Shown: one piece after another, positions 40,617 to 48,746 of the stretch
Numbering within the stretch: position 1 is the first letter of the stretch
Layout of the letters: every line of letters starts with the position of its first letter
Origin: Candidatus Methanoperedens sp.
GTDB lineage: Archaea; Halobacteriota; Methanosarcinia; Methanosarcinales; Methanoperedenaceae
Direction of reading: 5' to 3'
NCBI GenBank assembly: GCA_012026835.1
Contig: VEPN01000008.1
Location: 1-64,000 of the forward strand
DNA length: 64,000 nucleotides
Translations under genes and position numbers: made by a program
Notes under the pieces: model-generated
The model's database searches: none
What the model saw: only the letters and a program-made list of their open reading frames with translations
Told to the model about the DNA's origin: nothing

Positions 40617-42731
40617 ATGAAAACATGGAGCAGGCTTTTGGTAATAGCAATACTGGGTATAGTTATTTTACAACCCGGATCTGCCTATATTAATAAGGAG
40701 GCAACCGATAATGCAGATACCTACATCCGCACAGGGCAAAACACAATCAATTACGGCAATGCTGATACGTTAGGAATCTACGGCAGCGGCTCAAGAATGA
40801 ATACCATTATGAGCTGGACACTCCCGAAAAATAATGGAAGTATTAAAGAAGTTGCACTTACTTTATACTGCCAGAAATGGGATGAATTCCCGATGTCACC
40901 TGTAGAACTGCATGTTCTTAACGAGCCTTTTGAGGAATCCGGTGCCACATGGAGCAATAACAGGAACCTGACATACTGGACTGGCACCGGTGCCGGAATG
41001 CCGGCATCAACTAATTCTACTGTTATGGATTCGGTTCCTGTTAAGCAGGAAGGATTCTATACCTGGGTATTAAGAGGGGATGAGAACAATGGCTTAGAGT
41101 CCCTGAGCTGGGGAGATACAATCAATTTCACTCTTACCCTGCCAGGAGAAAACGGGTTTAAAGGCATCCAGTGTTATTCAAAAGAGCGGGATTATCTCAA
41201 ACCGTATCTGGTTGTAACTGATGAAACTCCGAAAGTACCACATATAATAAACGTAAGTGCGATTAAGGTAAGAAAGACCAGTGCACTTATCAATACTTTA
41301 ACTGACATTTCGACAGCAAACGTCCTGGTGAATTATGGTACGAACAGCTCTGATCTTGATTTATGGAGCTATGCCGATAGTCTATCGGCCTCTTCATATA
41401 ATTTGTTAGAGCAACTGGCTCCAAATACGACCTATTATTACAAAGTATATGCTTCTAATTATATTGACAATAACTATAAAAATAGCTCTCCTCTTCTCAG
41501 TTTTAAGACAGCCCCAGACAACAACTTATCTATCCCGTTAGTTACGTTCGTTTTTGACGACGGGTGGGAGAGCACATTCGTGAATGCAAGCCCAATATTA
41601 AATAATTCTATGTTCCCCGGGGTAAGCGCAGTAATCACAGATATGCCAGGTATCGGCCTTGCTTATATGAACTGGACTCAGATACAGGAACTCCAGAATA
41701 TTTATGGCTGGGAAATAGCGAGTCACACTAAATCCCATGCAGACATGCCAGGCCTCAACAAGTCTCAGATGGAATCTGAACTGGCAGGTTCGAAAACCAC
41801 CCTTGGGAATAAGGGTCTGGATGTCCATAATTTTATTTCACCGGGAGGAGGATATAACTATCTCACAGAATCATACATAATGAGATATTACGATTCTGAC
41901 AGAATAGTATCAGACGGCCCGATAACTCCGCCTTATAATGAATTTCCGCTTTATGCCGAAATTATTCAAAACACTACAACCCTATCTGAGGCAAAAGGAT
42001 GGGTTGATTCAGCCGTTAATAATAATTCCTGGATAATACTGGTTTTTCATAAAATAGTTGATAATGACCCTATGGCTATGGAATGGACAAAAAATGATCT
42101 TGCCAGTCTGAGCCGGTATATAGAGTCAAAAAGCAAATTAAGGGTAGTTACAATCCGTGAAGCTCAAACCGCATCATTCGATTATAAAGGGATTTATGCT
42201 GATAAAGCTAAAAAAAACATAACCAATACAATATACCCGGATGGAACCGTCAATTACAGTAAAACACCAACAGGTCATCCGGGAATTAATGCAACTATTA
42301 TACCATCATCATATCCTGTTGTTATCAGTATAACCAAATGGAATACCACAGGTGATTATGAGATTATTTTTAATGAATCATCCGGGAATGCTTCAAACGA
42401 GGTCATATATACTCTCGGTGACAGGCAGACAGATACCAATTATTCAGTGAAAATATACTGGAATAATGGAACTTTGTTTAGGGATTTTTACATGAACTCA
42501 AATTCATCAGGATATCTGTCTTTTGGCACAACAGGCTTCGTGGCTCCACGATACATAGTAATCCGGCCTGCGATTTCGGAACCGCCTCACCAGGATACTG
42601 CCATGAGGATTTTTGATGCTTATAGTGAATTGCCAATTACAGGTAAAACCTTAATTGTTGTCACTGTTATGATCATCTTTGGGTGTATCGCCTACATTTT
42701 AAGAAGATTACTTGATAATTCCAATAATTGA
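40617..42731 (+). CDS. surface polysaccharide deacetylase (NodB domain) with DNRLRE-type and Fn3-like domains
   Basis: The 704-residue protein has a signal peptide (1-23), a DNRLRE-like beta domain (about 26-205: ADTYIRTGQNTINYGNADTL), an Fn3-like domain (about 210-300), and a NodB polysaccharide deacetylase domain (about 305-520) with TFVFDDGWES (metal-binding Asp pair) and SHTKSHADM (His ligands). A beta domain and a C-terminal membrane helix (about 675-697) with a short basic/Asn tail follow. It should remove acyl groups from an extracellular glycan. It is followed by a SpoIID-like gene on the same strand. Confidence 0.9.
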   Translation: MKTWSRLLVIAILGIVILQPGSAYINKEATDNADTYIRTGQNTINYGNADTLGIYGSGSRMNTIMSWTLPKNNGSIKEVALTLYCQKWDEFPMSPVELHVLNEPFEESGATWSNNRNLTYWTGTGAGMPASTNSTVMDSVPVKQEGFYTWVLRGDENNGLESLSWGDTINFTLTLPGENGFKGIQCYSKERDYLKPYLVVTDETPKVPHIINVSAIKVRKTSALINTLTDISTANVLVNYGTNSSDLDLWSYADSLSASSYNLLEQLAPNTTYYYKVYASNYIDNNYKNSSPLLSFKTAPDNNLSIPLVTFVFDDGWESTFVNASPILNNSMFPGVSAVITDMPGIGLAYMNWTQIQELQNIYGWEIASHTKSHADMPGLNKSQMESELAGSKTTLGNKGLDVHNFISPGGGYNYLTESYIMRYYDSDRIVSDGPITPPYNEFPLYAEIIQNTTTLSEAKGWVDSAVNNNSWIILVFHKIVDNDPMAMEWTKNDLASLSRYIESKSKLRVVTIREAQTASFDYKGIYADKAKKNITNTIYPDGTVNYSKTPTGHPGINATIIPSSYPVVISITKWNTTGDYEIIFNESSGNASNEVIYTLGDRQTDTNYSVKIYWNNGTLFRDFYMNSNSSGYLSFGTTGFVAPRYIVIRPAISEPPHQDTAMRIFDAYSELPITGKTLIVVTVMIIFGCIAYILRRLLDNSNN

Positions 42732-42843
42732 GCATTACAGGAAAAACTTATTTTTGTTTCTTTGAAAACCGTGAAAACTGTAAAAAACTATAGGAAATTA
42801 CATATTACTTTGAATTTTATTTAAAATCTGAGGAGATTAATAA

Positions 42844-43605
42844 ATGAACGAAAGAATATCTATAAGGAATAGAGACCGTAAAAAAATAATCGTCTGCGTA
42901 ATAGTCATTTTGATATTGATTCTGGCCACGGCAAATAATGCGTCTGCTGGCCATGGTAATAAACATCGTGTAAAACCTGTACCTGCTTCTGCACCAGATC
43001 CTACACCTGTTTTCACTCCTGCACCAATTCCTGCAATCATTCCTTCAACAACGTCTGATACTATAAGAGTCTACAGGTCTGCTACAGGCCGGATTGAGGT
43101 CTTAAATATAGAAAACGAATATTTGCCATATGTCGTAGCGGCAGAAAATGACATTGCGCCGTTTGAATCTATGAAGGCCCAGGCTGTTGCTTCAAGAACA
43201 TACGCCTATTACAAGAAAGAGCATCCAAGCGGGGTGGATTTTGATGTTTACGATGACAGCAGAGACCAAAATTATAAACCGTGGCTTGTTCTCACAGATA
43301 ACCTGATAAATTCGGTTTCACAAACAAACGGGATAGTCATTAGATGGAGCGGCGTTATAATATGCAGTTTTTATGTTAGCGGCTCTGGTGATACCGCAGC
43401 CTATGTTACCTACAATGAAGGTAAAAGCGGAGATGAAATAACACAAAGCACCATCGGCTGGGTAACAAATCCGCCTTCATTGAATCCGTACAATAGAGGA
43501 GCTATGGGACAAATCCAGGCAAACGCACTGGCGAACGACGATTATACCTGGCAGAACATATTGAAATATTTTTATGGAAATGATATAATGATAGAATCTA
43601 AATAA
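42844..43605 (+). CDS. SpoIID/LytB-domain secreted protein
   Basis: The 253 residues have an N-terminal membrane anchor (about 13-34), a Pro/Thr-rich linker (40-70), and a SpoIID domain (about 74-245). Typical blocks are NIENEYLPYVVAAENDI with Glu101 at the place of the catalytic acid, FESMKAQAVASRTYAYY, DVYDDSRDQNYKPW, NSVSQTNGIVIRWSG and SFYVSGSGDTAAY. In bacteria SpoIID is a lytic transglycosylase acting on stem-free peptidoglycan. Archaea of this type have no murein, so the substrate must be another glycan. GGAGATTAATAA precedes the start; it is 112 bases after the deacetylase gene. Confidence 0.88.
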   Translation: MNERISIRNRDRKKIIVCVIVILILILATANNASAGHGNKHRVKPVPASAPDPTPVFTPAPIPAIIPSTTSDTIRVYRSATGRIEVLNIENEYLPYVVAAENDIAPFESMKAQAVASRTYAYYKKEHPSGVDFDVYDDSRDQNYKPWLVLTDNLINSVSQTNGIVIRWSGVIICSFYVSGSGDTAAYVTYNEGKSGDEITQSTIGWVTNPPSLNPYNRGAMGQIQANALANDDYTWQNILKYFYGNDIMIESK

Positions 43606-43641
43606 TATTATGAGATTCTTGGCCTTGATGATGGTGCAAAT

Positions 43642-43680
43642 ATGAAAACAAGGAAAAAATTCACACAAGAATTCAAGATT
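43642..43680 (+). pseudogene. possible IS3-type transposase OrfA start remnant
   Basis: Thirteen codons (MKTRKKFTQEFKI) look exactly like the start of IS3/IS911-family OrfA proteins, after which the frame becomes nonsense (LTCSHLISFFLF). No inverted repeats or further transposase is seen. It may be a relic of a deleted insertion sequence or a chance match. Confidence 0.3.
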
Positions 43681-43751
43681 TTAACATGCTCTCACCTCAT
43701 ATCATTTTTTTTATTTTATCTGCAATCAACTTGCCCAGCTTCTTGCGCTCC

Positions 43752-44111
43752 TTATTTCAATAATTTTTTCATAGCATCCTTGCACGCATTAACTCCGGGT
43801 GCACCTGACGTCACAAAAACCACGCCTAAAGCATCCAGAATCTCTTCCTTTGTAGCACCATGATTCAGAGCGCTTCTCATCTGCATTTCAACACATTCAG
43901 GGCACAACCGTCCTGCAACAACAGCCATTGCCATTAGCACCTTGATCTTTGCAGACAGGGCTGCATCCTCCCATATCGCCTTGTCACTTGCTTTGTAAAG
44001 ACTGAACCACTCTGGCGCATCTTTTCCTATCAGGCGCATTATCTCGGGTATAAAACCCATGCTTTCTTTTGCAAACTCAAGTTGTTCTTTAACTTCTTCT
44101 TCTTTCTCCAT
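43752..44111 (-). CDS. carboxymuconolactone decarboxylase/AhpD-like protein, second copy
   Basis: The 119-residue AhpD-fold protein has a redox pair in RLCPECVEMQMRSALNHG. It is a clear paralogue of the gene at 23399-23794 (shared GFIPEIM, ALSAKIKVLMAMAV and VFVTSGAPGV). It probably serves thiol-dependent peroxide or disulfide reduction. A good ribosome site (AGGAGGAATGA) precedes the ATG, and TATA-like CTATAAGATTTAAAC lies about 50 bases upstream. Nearby are a DUF3303 gene and a nitroreductase, both possible redox-stress genes. Confidence 0.87.
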   Translation of the reverse strand: MEKEEEVKEQLEFAKESMGFIPEIMRLIGKDAPEWFSLYKASDKAIWEDAALSAKIKVLMAMAVVAGRLCPECVEMQMRSALNHGATKEEILDALGVVFVTSGAPGVNACKDAMKKLLK

Positions 44112-44296
44112 GATTCATTCCTCCTATATTTAATTTCATAAAATTTTCAGGTTTAAATCTTATAGATTAAATTCATCTTTCAGGTCAATAAATCTTCTCA
44201 TAAGATCGATCTTTTAGCATTCAACAAAACTTCTTTTTTCAAGATGTCAACATATTTATATCGCCTAATTGCATTCATATCAATGGAGGTGAGTGA

Positions 44297-44560
44297 ATGT
44301 TGTTTGTACTTTGGTTCAAGTGGACTCCAGAGAATACGTCAAAACTTCTGGAACTTTGGAAAGAATTCAAATATCCAGATGAAGTTAAATTGATAGGCAG
44401 GTATCTTTTGATAGGCAGACATATCTCTGTCGCAATATTTGATGCCCCAAATGAGGAGGCAATTCTGAAAATAACTTATCCTTTCAGAGAACTCGGCGTG
44501 CCCCATATAGCTCCTGCATTACCGCTTGAAGAAGCACTGGAAATAATGGAAAGAATGTAA
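44297..44560 (+). CDS. small DUF3303-like protein
   Basis: The 87-residue protein is a single alpha/beta dimeric-barrel-like domain: FVLWFKWTPENTSKLLELWK, GRYLLIGRHISVAIFDAPNEEAI and EALEIMERM. This fits DUF3303, which is common in Methanosarcinales and of unknown function. GGAGGTGAGTG lies directly before the ATG, and ACATATTTATATC at about 44248-44260 is a plausible TATA box. Monocistronic by appearance. Confidence 0.8.
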   Translation: MLFVLWFKWTPENTSKLLELWKEFKYPDEVKLIGRYLLIGRHISVAIFDAPNEEAILKITYPFRELGVPHIAPALPLEEALEIMERM

Positions 44561-44561
44561 T

Positions 44562-44639
44562 TTATTTCCGCTTCTGTTCTTTTGGAACATCCTGTCGGTT
44601 CTCTTCTGTAGCTTTCTGCGCCTCATCTTCGTTGTGCAT
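44562..44639 (-). CDS. possible 25-residue charged peptide
   Basis: A short minus-strand frame from ATG 44639 to TAA 44562 encodes a very hydrophilic peptide (MHNEDEAQKATEENRQDV then PKEQKRK). A TATA-like ATTTATAATTTT at about 44680-44690 would start transcription near 44657. The ribosome site is weak. The composition is more like a real charged tail than noise, but a remnant of a longer protein is equally possible. Confidence 0.25.
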   Translation of the reverse strand: MHNEDEAQKATEENRQDVPKEQKRK

Positions 44640-44740
44640 CCTTCGAAAAACACTATACTATTGTATTGAAAAAAAAATTATAAATTATTTTCTTATTCCA
44701 AGACTAAAACTTATATGAGCAGCTTATTAAAAAGCTCCAT

Positions 44741-45256
44741 TCAATCGCTCCATTTCTCCCACTTCACTATCTCATCAAGGCTTTTTCGCGGTGTAGGGCG
44801 CGGGGTGGCTGAGGGATACCCCAGTGGAAGGAGCGCAACGACCCTTACATGATCAGGGATGTTCAATATTTTTTTGACCTTTTTCTCATCGAATGCGCCG
44901 ATCCAGCATGTCCCAAGTCCGTCTTGAACTGCCGCAAGTGTCATATGATCTACGGCGATCGCAGTGTCAATCGGATAAGCCGGCTGGCCGCACGACATGA
45001 CATATTCTGATTCAACTGAACAGGCTGCGATAACAACAGGCGCCTCGGCTACAAATCCCTGGTTCCTTGCAGCTTCAGAAAGCAATTTTCGTGTCATGGC
45101 ATCCCTGATTACGACAAATCTGCGCTCCTGGCGGTTGGAAGCAGAGGGAGAAAGCCTGCCTGACTCAAGTATTCTCACTAATTTATCTTCTTCAACTTCA
45201 CGGGAATCATATGCCCTTATACTTCGTCTTGATTTTATTGCTTTTAACACATCCAT
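44741..45256 (-). CDS. nitroreductase-family flavoprotein
   Basis: The 171-residue protein has the FMN-binding start AIKSRRSIRAYDSREVEED, the SGRLSPSASNRQERRF loop, the substrate/dimer part DTAIAVDHMTLAAVQDGLGTCWIGAF and the ending LLPLGYPSATPRPTPRKSLDEIV. It lacks ferredoxin domains. Members reduce nitro groups, quinones or other electrophiles with NAD(P)H or F420-type donors; the substrate is not evident. It lies alone on the minus strand. Confidence 0.9.
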   Translation of the reverse strand: MDVLKAIKSRRSIRAYDSREVEEDKLVRILESGRLSPSASNRQERRFVVIRDAMTRKLLSEAARNQGFVAEAPVVIAACSVESEYVMSCGQPAYPIDTAIAVDHMTLAAVQDGLGTCWIGAFDEKKVKKILNIPDHVRVVALLPLGYPSATPRPTPRKSLDEIVKWEKWSD

Positions 45257-45482
45257 AAATCTTCAATCCTTTATTTTTTCAGACCCGATTGGTCTGAACC
45301 AGTAATATTTTATTAGCATTTTCCCAATTATAGGTATCTCCCGGAACCCGGATATTCAGTTTAATGCAGGGCAAAGAGAAAAAAATTGCCTCTATTGTTA
45401 AATTTCAGAATAGAACCGTCAAGAATAGCCGATTTCTGAACTGATATATTTAAGATCAGATGAAGGTTCAAGGATGATTTCA
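45257..45482. other. intergenic region upstream of the nitroreductase, nothing recognised
   Basis: These 226 bases contain the upstream region of the nitroreductase gene (a TATA-like TAATAAAATATT on the minus strand near 45305) and no reading frame or repeat that I can support. They adjoin the triple palindrome array. Confidence 0.4.
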
Positions 45483-45543
45483 GTTTACGAATCGTAAACA
45501 TATTGTTTATGAGCTGTAAACAAGAAGTTTATAATCTGTAAAT
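45483..45543. promoter_or_regulatory. three tandem 17-base palindromes with 22-base period (operator array)
   Basis: GTTTACGAATCGTAAAC (45483-45499) is a perfect palindrome around one central base. Two related sites follow, GTTTATGAGCTGTAAAC (45505-45521) and GTTTATAATCTGTAAAT (45527-45543). Starts are exactly 22 bases apart, about two helical turns. The third touches a TATA-like AAATTATATAAG (45540-45551). This is the pattern of a cooperative dimeric repressor site controlling a plus-strand promoter. Confidence 0.65.
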
Positions 45544-45596
45544 TATATAAGTTATCATACTGACCGAGCTTTTTAAAACAAAAAAATAGGTTAAAA

Positions 45597-45689
45597 TTGG
45601 AAGAGGCGGATTCAGGGATCGATATCGCCGGAAAGTTTATGAACCGGATGGAGAAGCTGCTGGATGAGACAGGGATTGAGGAAAGATGA
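45597..45689 (+). CDS. possible 30-residue peptide or gene remnant behind the operator array
   Basis: From TTG 45597 to TGA 45689 the frame reads LEEADSGIDIAGKFMNRM then EKLLDETGIEER, an amphipathic helix-like peptide that looks protein-like. TSS from the TATA at 45540 would fall near 45570. An ATGA overlap leads into another short frame of 23 residues (MKAALATCCCQISGDFCLYR). No ribosome site is clear. It may be the decayed start of a former regulated gene. The remaining bases to 45798 show nothing else. Confidence 0.25.
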   Translation: MEEADSGIDIAGKFMNRMEKLLDETGIEER

Positions 45690-45798
45690 AAGCCGCACTG
45701 GCAACCTGCTGCTGCCAAATCTCAGGTGATTTTTGCCTGTACCGAAAATTACAATAGAGCAGGGAACACTGGCATGAAATAGTCAATTGAAAAAGGAA

Positions 45799-46074
45799 TT
45801 ATCCCCCGCTCACTGCCGGAAGTATCGAAATCTCGTCTGTATCTTTTACAGGGCTGGCCAGGCCATTTAAATGCCTTATATCCTCGCCGTTCACGTAAAG
45901 ATTGACAAAGCGCCTTACTTCGCCTTTATCAAGAATACGCTTCTCAAAATCCGCGCCGAACTGCGTGATCAGTTTATCAAGCACTTCTTTTACCGTTGTA
46001 TTTCCAAGTTCCAGTGTCGTTTCGCGTGCATGTGTCACATTACTTAATGCTGAAGAAAATCTTATTTTTACCAT
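45799..46074 (-). CDS. ubiquitin-like small modifier/sulfur carrier (MoaD/ThiS/SAMP family)
   Basis: The 91-residue beta-grasp protein ends with GG (AVSGG), the site that is adenylated and thiocarboxylated or conjugated. Family motifs: VKIRFSSALSN, TTVKEVLDKLITQFG, VNLYVNGEDI, DEISILPAVSGG. It can act as sulfur donor for molybdopterin, thiamine or cysteine/methionine synthesis, or as a protein modifier. The start at 46074 has GGTGA 5 bases before it. It lies 11 bases after threonine synthase and is probably co-transcribed, which recalls the CysO/CysM pair of mycobacteria. Confidence 0.9.
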   Translation of the reverse strand: MVKIRFSSALSNVTHARETTLELGNTTVKEVLDKLITQFGADFEKRILDKGEVRRFVNLYVNGEDIRHLNGLASPVKDTDEISILPAVSGG

Positions 46075-46085
46075 TTGAATCACCG

Positions 46086-47357
46086 TTACGTATGTACAAG
46101 AGGGGCAGTTTCCTGCTTGTGAATATCAAGTTTTGGCGTAAGTATTTTCTCAAACTCCCCGATAGTTGGTTTAATCACCGGCGGGCGCTGCAATGATTTG
46201 AGGAGTGTATCCTGGGCCTTGAGACCGTTACCTGTCACATAGACCACGACTCTCTCATCAGGTTGTATATGGCCGCTCTCGATGAGTTTCTTTAATCCTG
46301 CGACCGTTGTTCCCCCGGCAGGCTCTGTGAATATGCCTTCAGTCCGTGCAAGTAGATGGATCGCCTCTATGATCTCGGGATCAGTAGGAGATGCAGCGTA
46401 TCCGCCTGAATCCAGTATGGCGCGCTTGGCGTAGTAACCATCGGCCGGGTTGCCTATGGCAAGACTGTGCGCCACGGTCTCAAAGTTGCGGACAGGAACA
46501 ACTTCGCTATTATTCTGCACAGCGGTCGATATGGGCGAGCAGTTAAGCGGTTGCGAGCCTGAGAACTTTACATCGGCATTATCCACGAGTCCCACGCGTT
46601 CAAGTTCTTTATACCCGCGTGAAATAGCACAAAGCAGCGCGCCGCTTGCAAGGGGTGCAACGATATGGTCCGGCACCTCCCAGTTCAACTGCTCTGCGGT
46701 CTCATAAGCCAGGGTCTTTGAACCTTCGGTATAATAGGGACGGATATTGATATTAACAAAAGCCCAGTCCGGATGCGCATCTGCCACCTCGCTTGCAAGC
46801 CTGTTGGCATCGTCATACGTCCCTTCCACGGCTATCACGTTAGGGCCGTAAACAAGCATCTGGACTATCTTGCCTATTTCTATCGTGCCGGGAATGAAAA
46901 TATAAGCCGGCAGCCCGGCTTTTGCCGCGTGCGCGCCCACTGCTGCCGCAAGGTTGCCAGTGCTTGCGCATCCGACTGCCTTGACATCGAACTCTATGGC
47001 CTTTGAGATTGCAACAGATGTGACCCTGTCCTTAAATGAATTTGTCGGGTTTACGGATTCATCCAATATGTACAGTTCATCCAGCCCCAGCGCAGCGCCG
47101 AGGCGGTCGGCGTGGTGAAGCGTATTGAAACCTGCTCCAAGATCGATACGTTTTTCAGTCTCAAGAGGCAGGAGGTCTTTATATCTCCATATGGATTTTG
47201 GGCCCCGGGCAATTTTTTCCTTGCTGATATGATCAGTAATATAATCCCAGTTATAATTGACCTCAAGAGGCCCGAAACATTCATAACATGTATTCTGGAT
47301 ACCAGCAGGGTATTCTGCGCCGCATTCCCTGCACTTCAACCCGATAACGTGACTCAT
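46086..47357 (-). CDS. thrC: threonine synthase (PLP enzyme)
   Basis: Threonine synthase converts O-phosphohomoserine to threonine. The 423-residue protein starts with a zinc ribbon (CRECGAEY, CYECFGPL) as in many archaeal ThrC. The PLP lysine is in NPTNSFKDR, the phosphate loop is CASTGNLAAAVGAHAAKAG, and the end shows TGNGLKAQDT. A TATA-like ATATTATATAGGG at 47388-47400 (minus) gives a short leader. A sulfur-carrier-type gene follows in the same transcript, so this enzyme or a relative might use a thiocarboxylated carrier; that is speculation. Confidence 0.93.
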   Translation of the reverse strand: MSHVIGLKCRECGAEYPAGIQNTCYECFGPLEVNYNWDYITDHISKEKIARGPKSIWRYKDLLPLETEKRIDLGAGFNTLHHADRLGAALGLDELYILDESVNPTNSFKDRVTSVAISKAIEFDVKAVGCASTGNLAAAVGAHAAKAGLPAYIFIPGTIEIGKIVQMLVYGPNVIAVEGTYDDANRLASEVADAHPDWAFVNINIRPYYTEGSKTLAYETAEQLNWEVPDHIVAPLASGALLCAISRGYKELERVGLVDNADVKFSGSQPLNCSPISTAVQNNSEVVPVRNFETVAHSLAIGNPADGYYAKRAILDSGGYAASPTDPEIIEAIHLLARTEGIFTEPAGGTTVAGLKKLIESGHIQPDERVVVYVTGNGLKAQDTLLKSLQRPPVIKPTIGEFEKILTPKLDIHKQETAPLVHT

Positions 47358-47515
47358 TTAACTTCACCTGAGCATAATACAACATTACCCTATATAATAT
47401 TTGCGATACTTTTCAATAACTGGGAGTAATAACACCAATCATTTTTTGCCGCAATTGTTCGGTTTTTGTAATCACATTAACAATTATCGCCTGTTTCTCT
47501 GCATATTTATGTTCC

Positions 47516-47548
47516 CCTGCTTATTTGCAGGTGCTTGTATTAAGCAGG
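47516..47548. promoter_or_regulatory. inverted CCTGCTTA sites upstream of the phosphate transporter operon
   Basis: CCTGC-TTATTT-GCAGG (47516-47531) forms a hairpin or dyad, and TAAGCAGG (47541-47548) is the reverse complement of the CCTGCTTA at 47516-47523. A third CCTGCTTA is at 47658-47665, beyond the TATA box. The repeated 8-mer could be the binding site of a phosphate-responsive regulator. Confidence 0.35.
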
Positions 47549-47584
47549 TGAACTAATAATGAACACAAGAAGGGATCGACTTTG

Positions 47585-47624
47585 CTGTCAGCGGTGACAG
47601 AAATCAAATGAATAGGTATATAAA
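47585..47624 (+). promoter_or_regulatory. pst promoter: CTGTCA dyad and TATA box
   Basis: CTGTCA-GCGG-TGACAG (47585-47600) is a perfect dyad located about 15 bases before the TATA box TATATAAAA (about 47616-47624). Transcription should start near 47642, leaving about 60 bases of leader before PstS. The rest of the 345-base gap (47358-47702) holds the thrC promoter and no gene. Confidence 0.5.
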
Positions 47625-47702
47625 ACATAGTGCAGAATTCCTCCATATCCGGGATTTCCTGCTTAAACAACAAATAGTCTTGAATAATTCGAGGTGGAAC
47701 TG

Positions 47703-48695
47703 ATGAAAGGAAAATTTTTAGTAATTATTTTGATCACAATCCTGACAATAACGTTATTATCCGGGTGCGTTGACAATCAGAAGGCGGAGGCTCAAACTAC
47801 TCCGGCAGCAACACCGGCAGTGAAAGAATCTGAAGGTACGATACGAGTATCAGGCGCTTTCGCTCTTTACCCCATGATGATCAAGTGGGGTGAGGAATAC
47901 AAGAAGCTTCATCCAAAAGTGAATTTTGACATCAGCGCAGGCGGCGCAGGAAAAGGCATGACCGATGCCCTTGGAGGGCTTGTGGATATCGGCATGGTGT
48001 CAAGAAAGATCTCAGCATCAGAAGAAGAAAAAGGTGCATACTGGATAGCAGTGACAAAGGATGCTGTGGTGCCCACGGTTAATAAGAACAATCCTGTGCT
48101 CTCACAGCTCAAGACCAATGGATTGAAAAGAGAAATATATGAAAAGATATACATCAACGAGACAATAAAGACATGGGGCCAGGCATCAGGGACTGGCGCA
48201 ACTGACAAGATAAATGTATATACGCGGTCGGATGCAGCGGGTGCGCCGGAGACATGGGCAGCATATCTTGGCAAATATAAACAGGAGAATCTCAAAGGCG
48301 TTGGCGTGGACGGCGATCCCGGCCTTGCAGAAGCAGTGAGGCAGGATAAACTCGGGATCGGTTATAATAATATTAACTTCGCCTACGACCCGAGCACCAG
48401 GAAACCTGTAGATGGAATAGAAATAATACCTCTTGACCTGAACGGGAACGGCAAGATAGAACCTGAAGAGAACTTCTATGGAACACTGGATGAGCTGGTT
48501 GATGCTATCGGTAATGATAAGTTCCCATCCCCTCCCGCAAGAGACCTGAACCTTGTCACAAATGGCAAACCTTCAGGCATTGTGCAGGATTTCATCAAAT
48601 GGACACTTACCGACGGGCAGAAGTATATCCCTGAATCAGGATACATCGTCCTTCCAAAGGAGAAGATCAGCAGCGGCCTTGCGAAAGTTGAATAA
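47703..48695 (+). CDS. pstS: phosphate ABC transporter substrate-binding lipoprotein PstS
   Basis: PstS captures phosphate outside the membrane. The 330-residue protein has a lipobox LLSGC (about residues 15-19), then the PstS pattern: IRVSGAFALYPMMIKWGEEY, ISAGGAGKGMTDALGGLVDIGMVSR, VYTRSDAAGAPETW. A calcium-loop-like DLNGNGKIEPEENF lies near residue 245. ATG 47703 is preferred to GTG 47694 because GAGGTGG precedes it. It begins the pstSCAB operon. A related oxyanion such as tungstate cannot be ruled out. Confidence 0.92.
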   Translation: MKGKFLVIILITILTITLLSGCVDNQKAEAQTTPAATPAVKESEGTIRVSGAFALYPMMIKWGEEYKKLHPKVNFDISAGGAGKGMTDALGGLVDIGMVSRKISASEEEKGAYWIAVTKDAVVPTVNKNNPVLSQLKTNGLKREIYEKIYINETIKTWGQASGTGATDKINVYTRSDAAGAPETWAAYLGKYKQENLKGVGVDGDPGLAEAVRQDKLGIGYNNINFAYDPSTRKPVDGIEIIPLDLNGNGKIEPEENFYGTLDELVDAIGNDKFPSPPARDLNLVTNGKPSGIVQDFIKWTLTDGQKYIPESGYIVLPKEKISSGLAKVE

Positions 48696-48746
48696 TCTGC
48701 AAGAACGCAGCATTTATTTACCTTGAGTCTTGATTAAACGGCAAAT

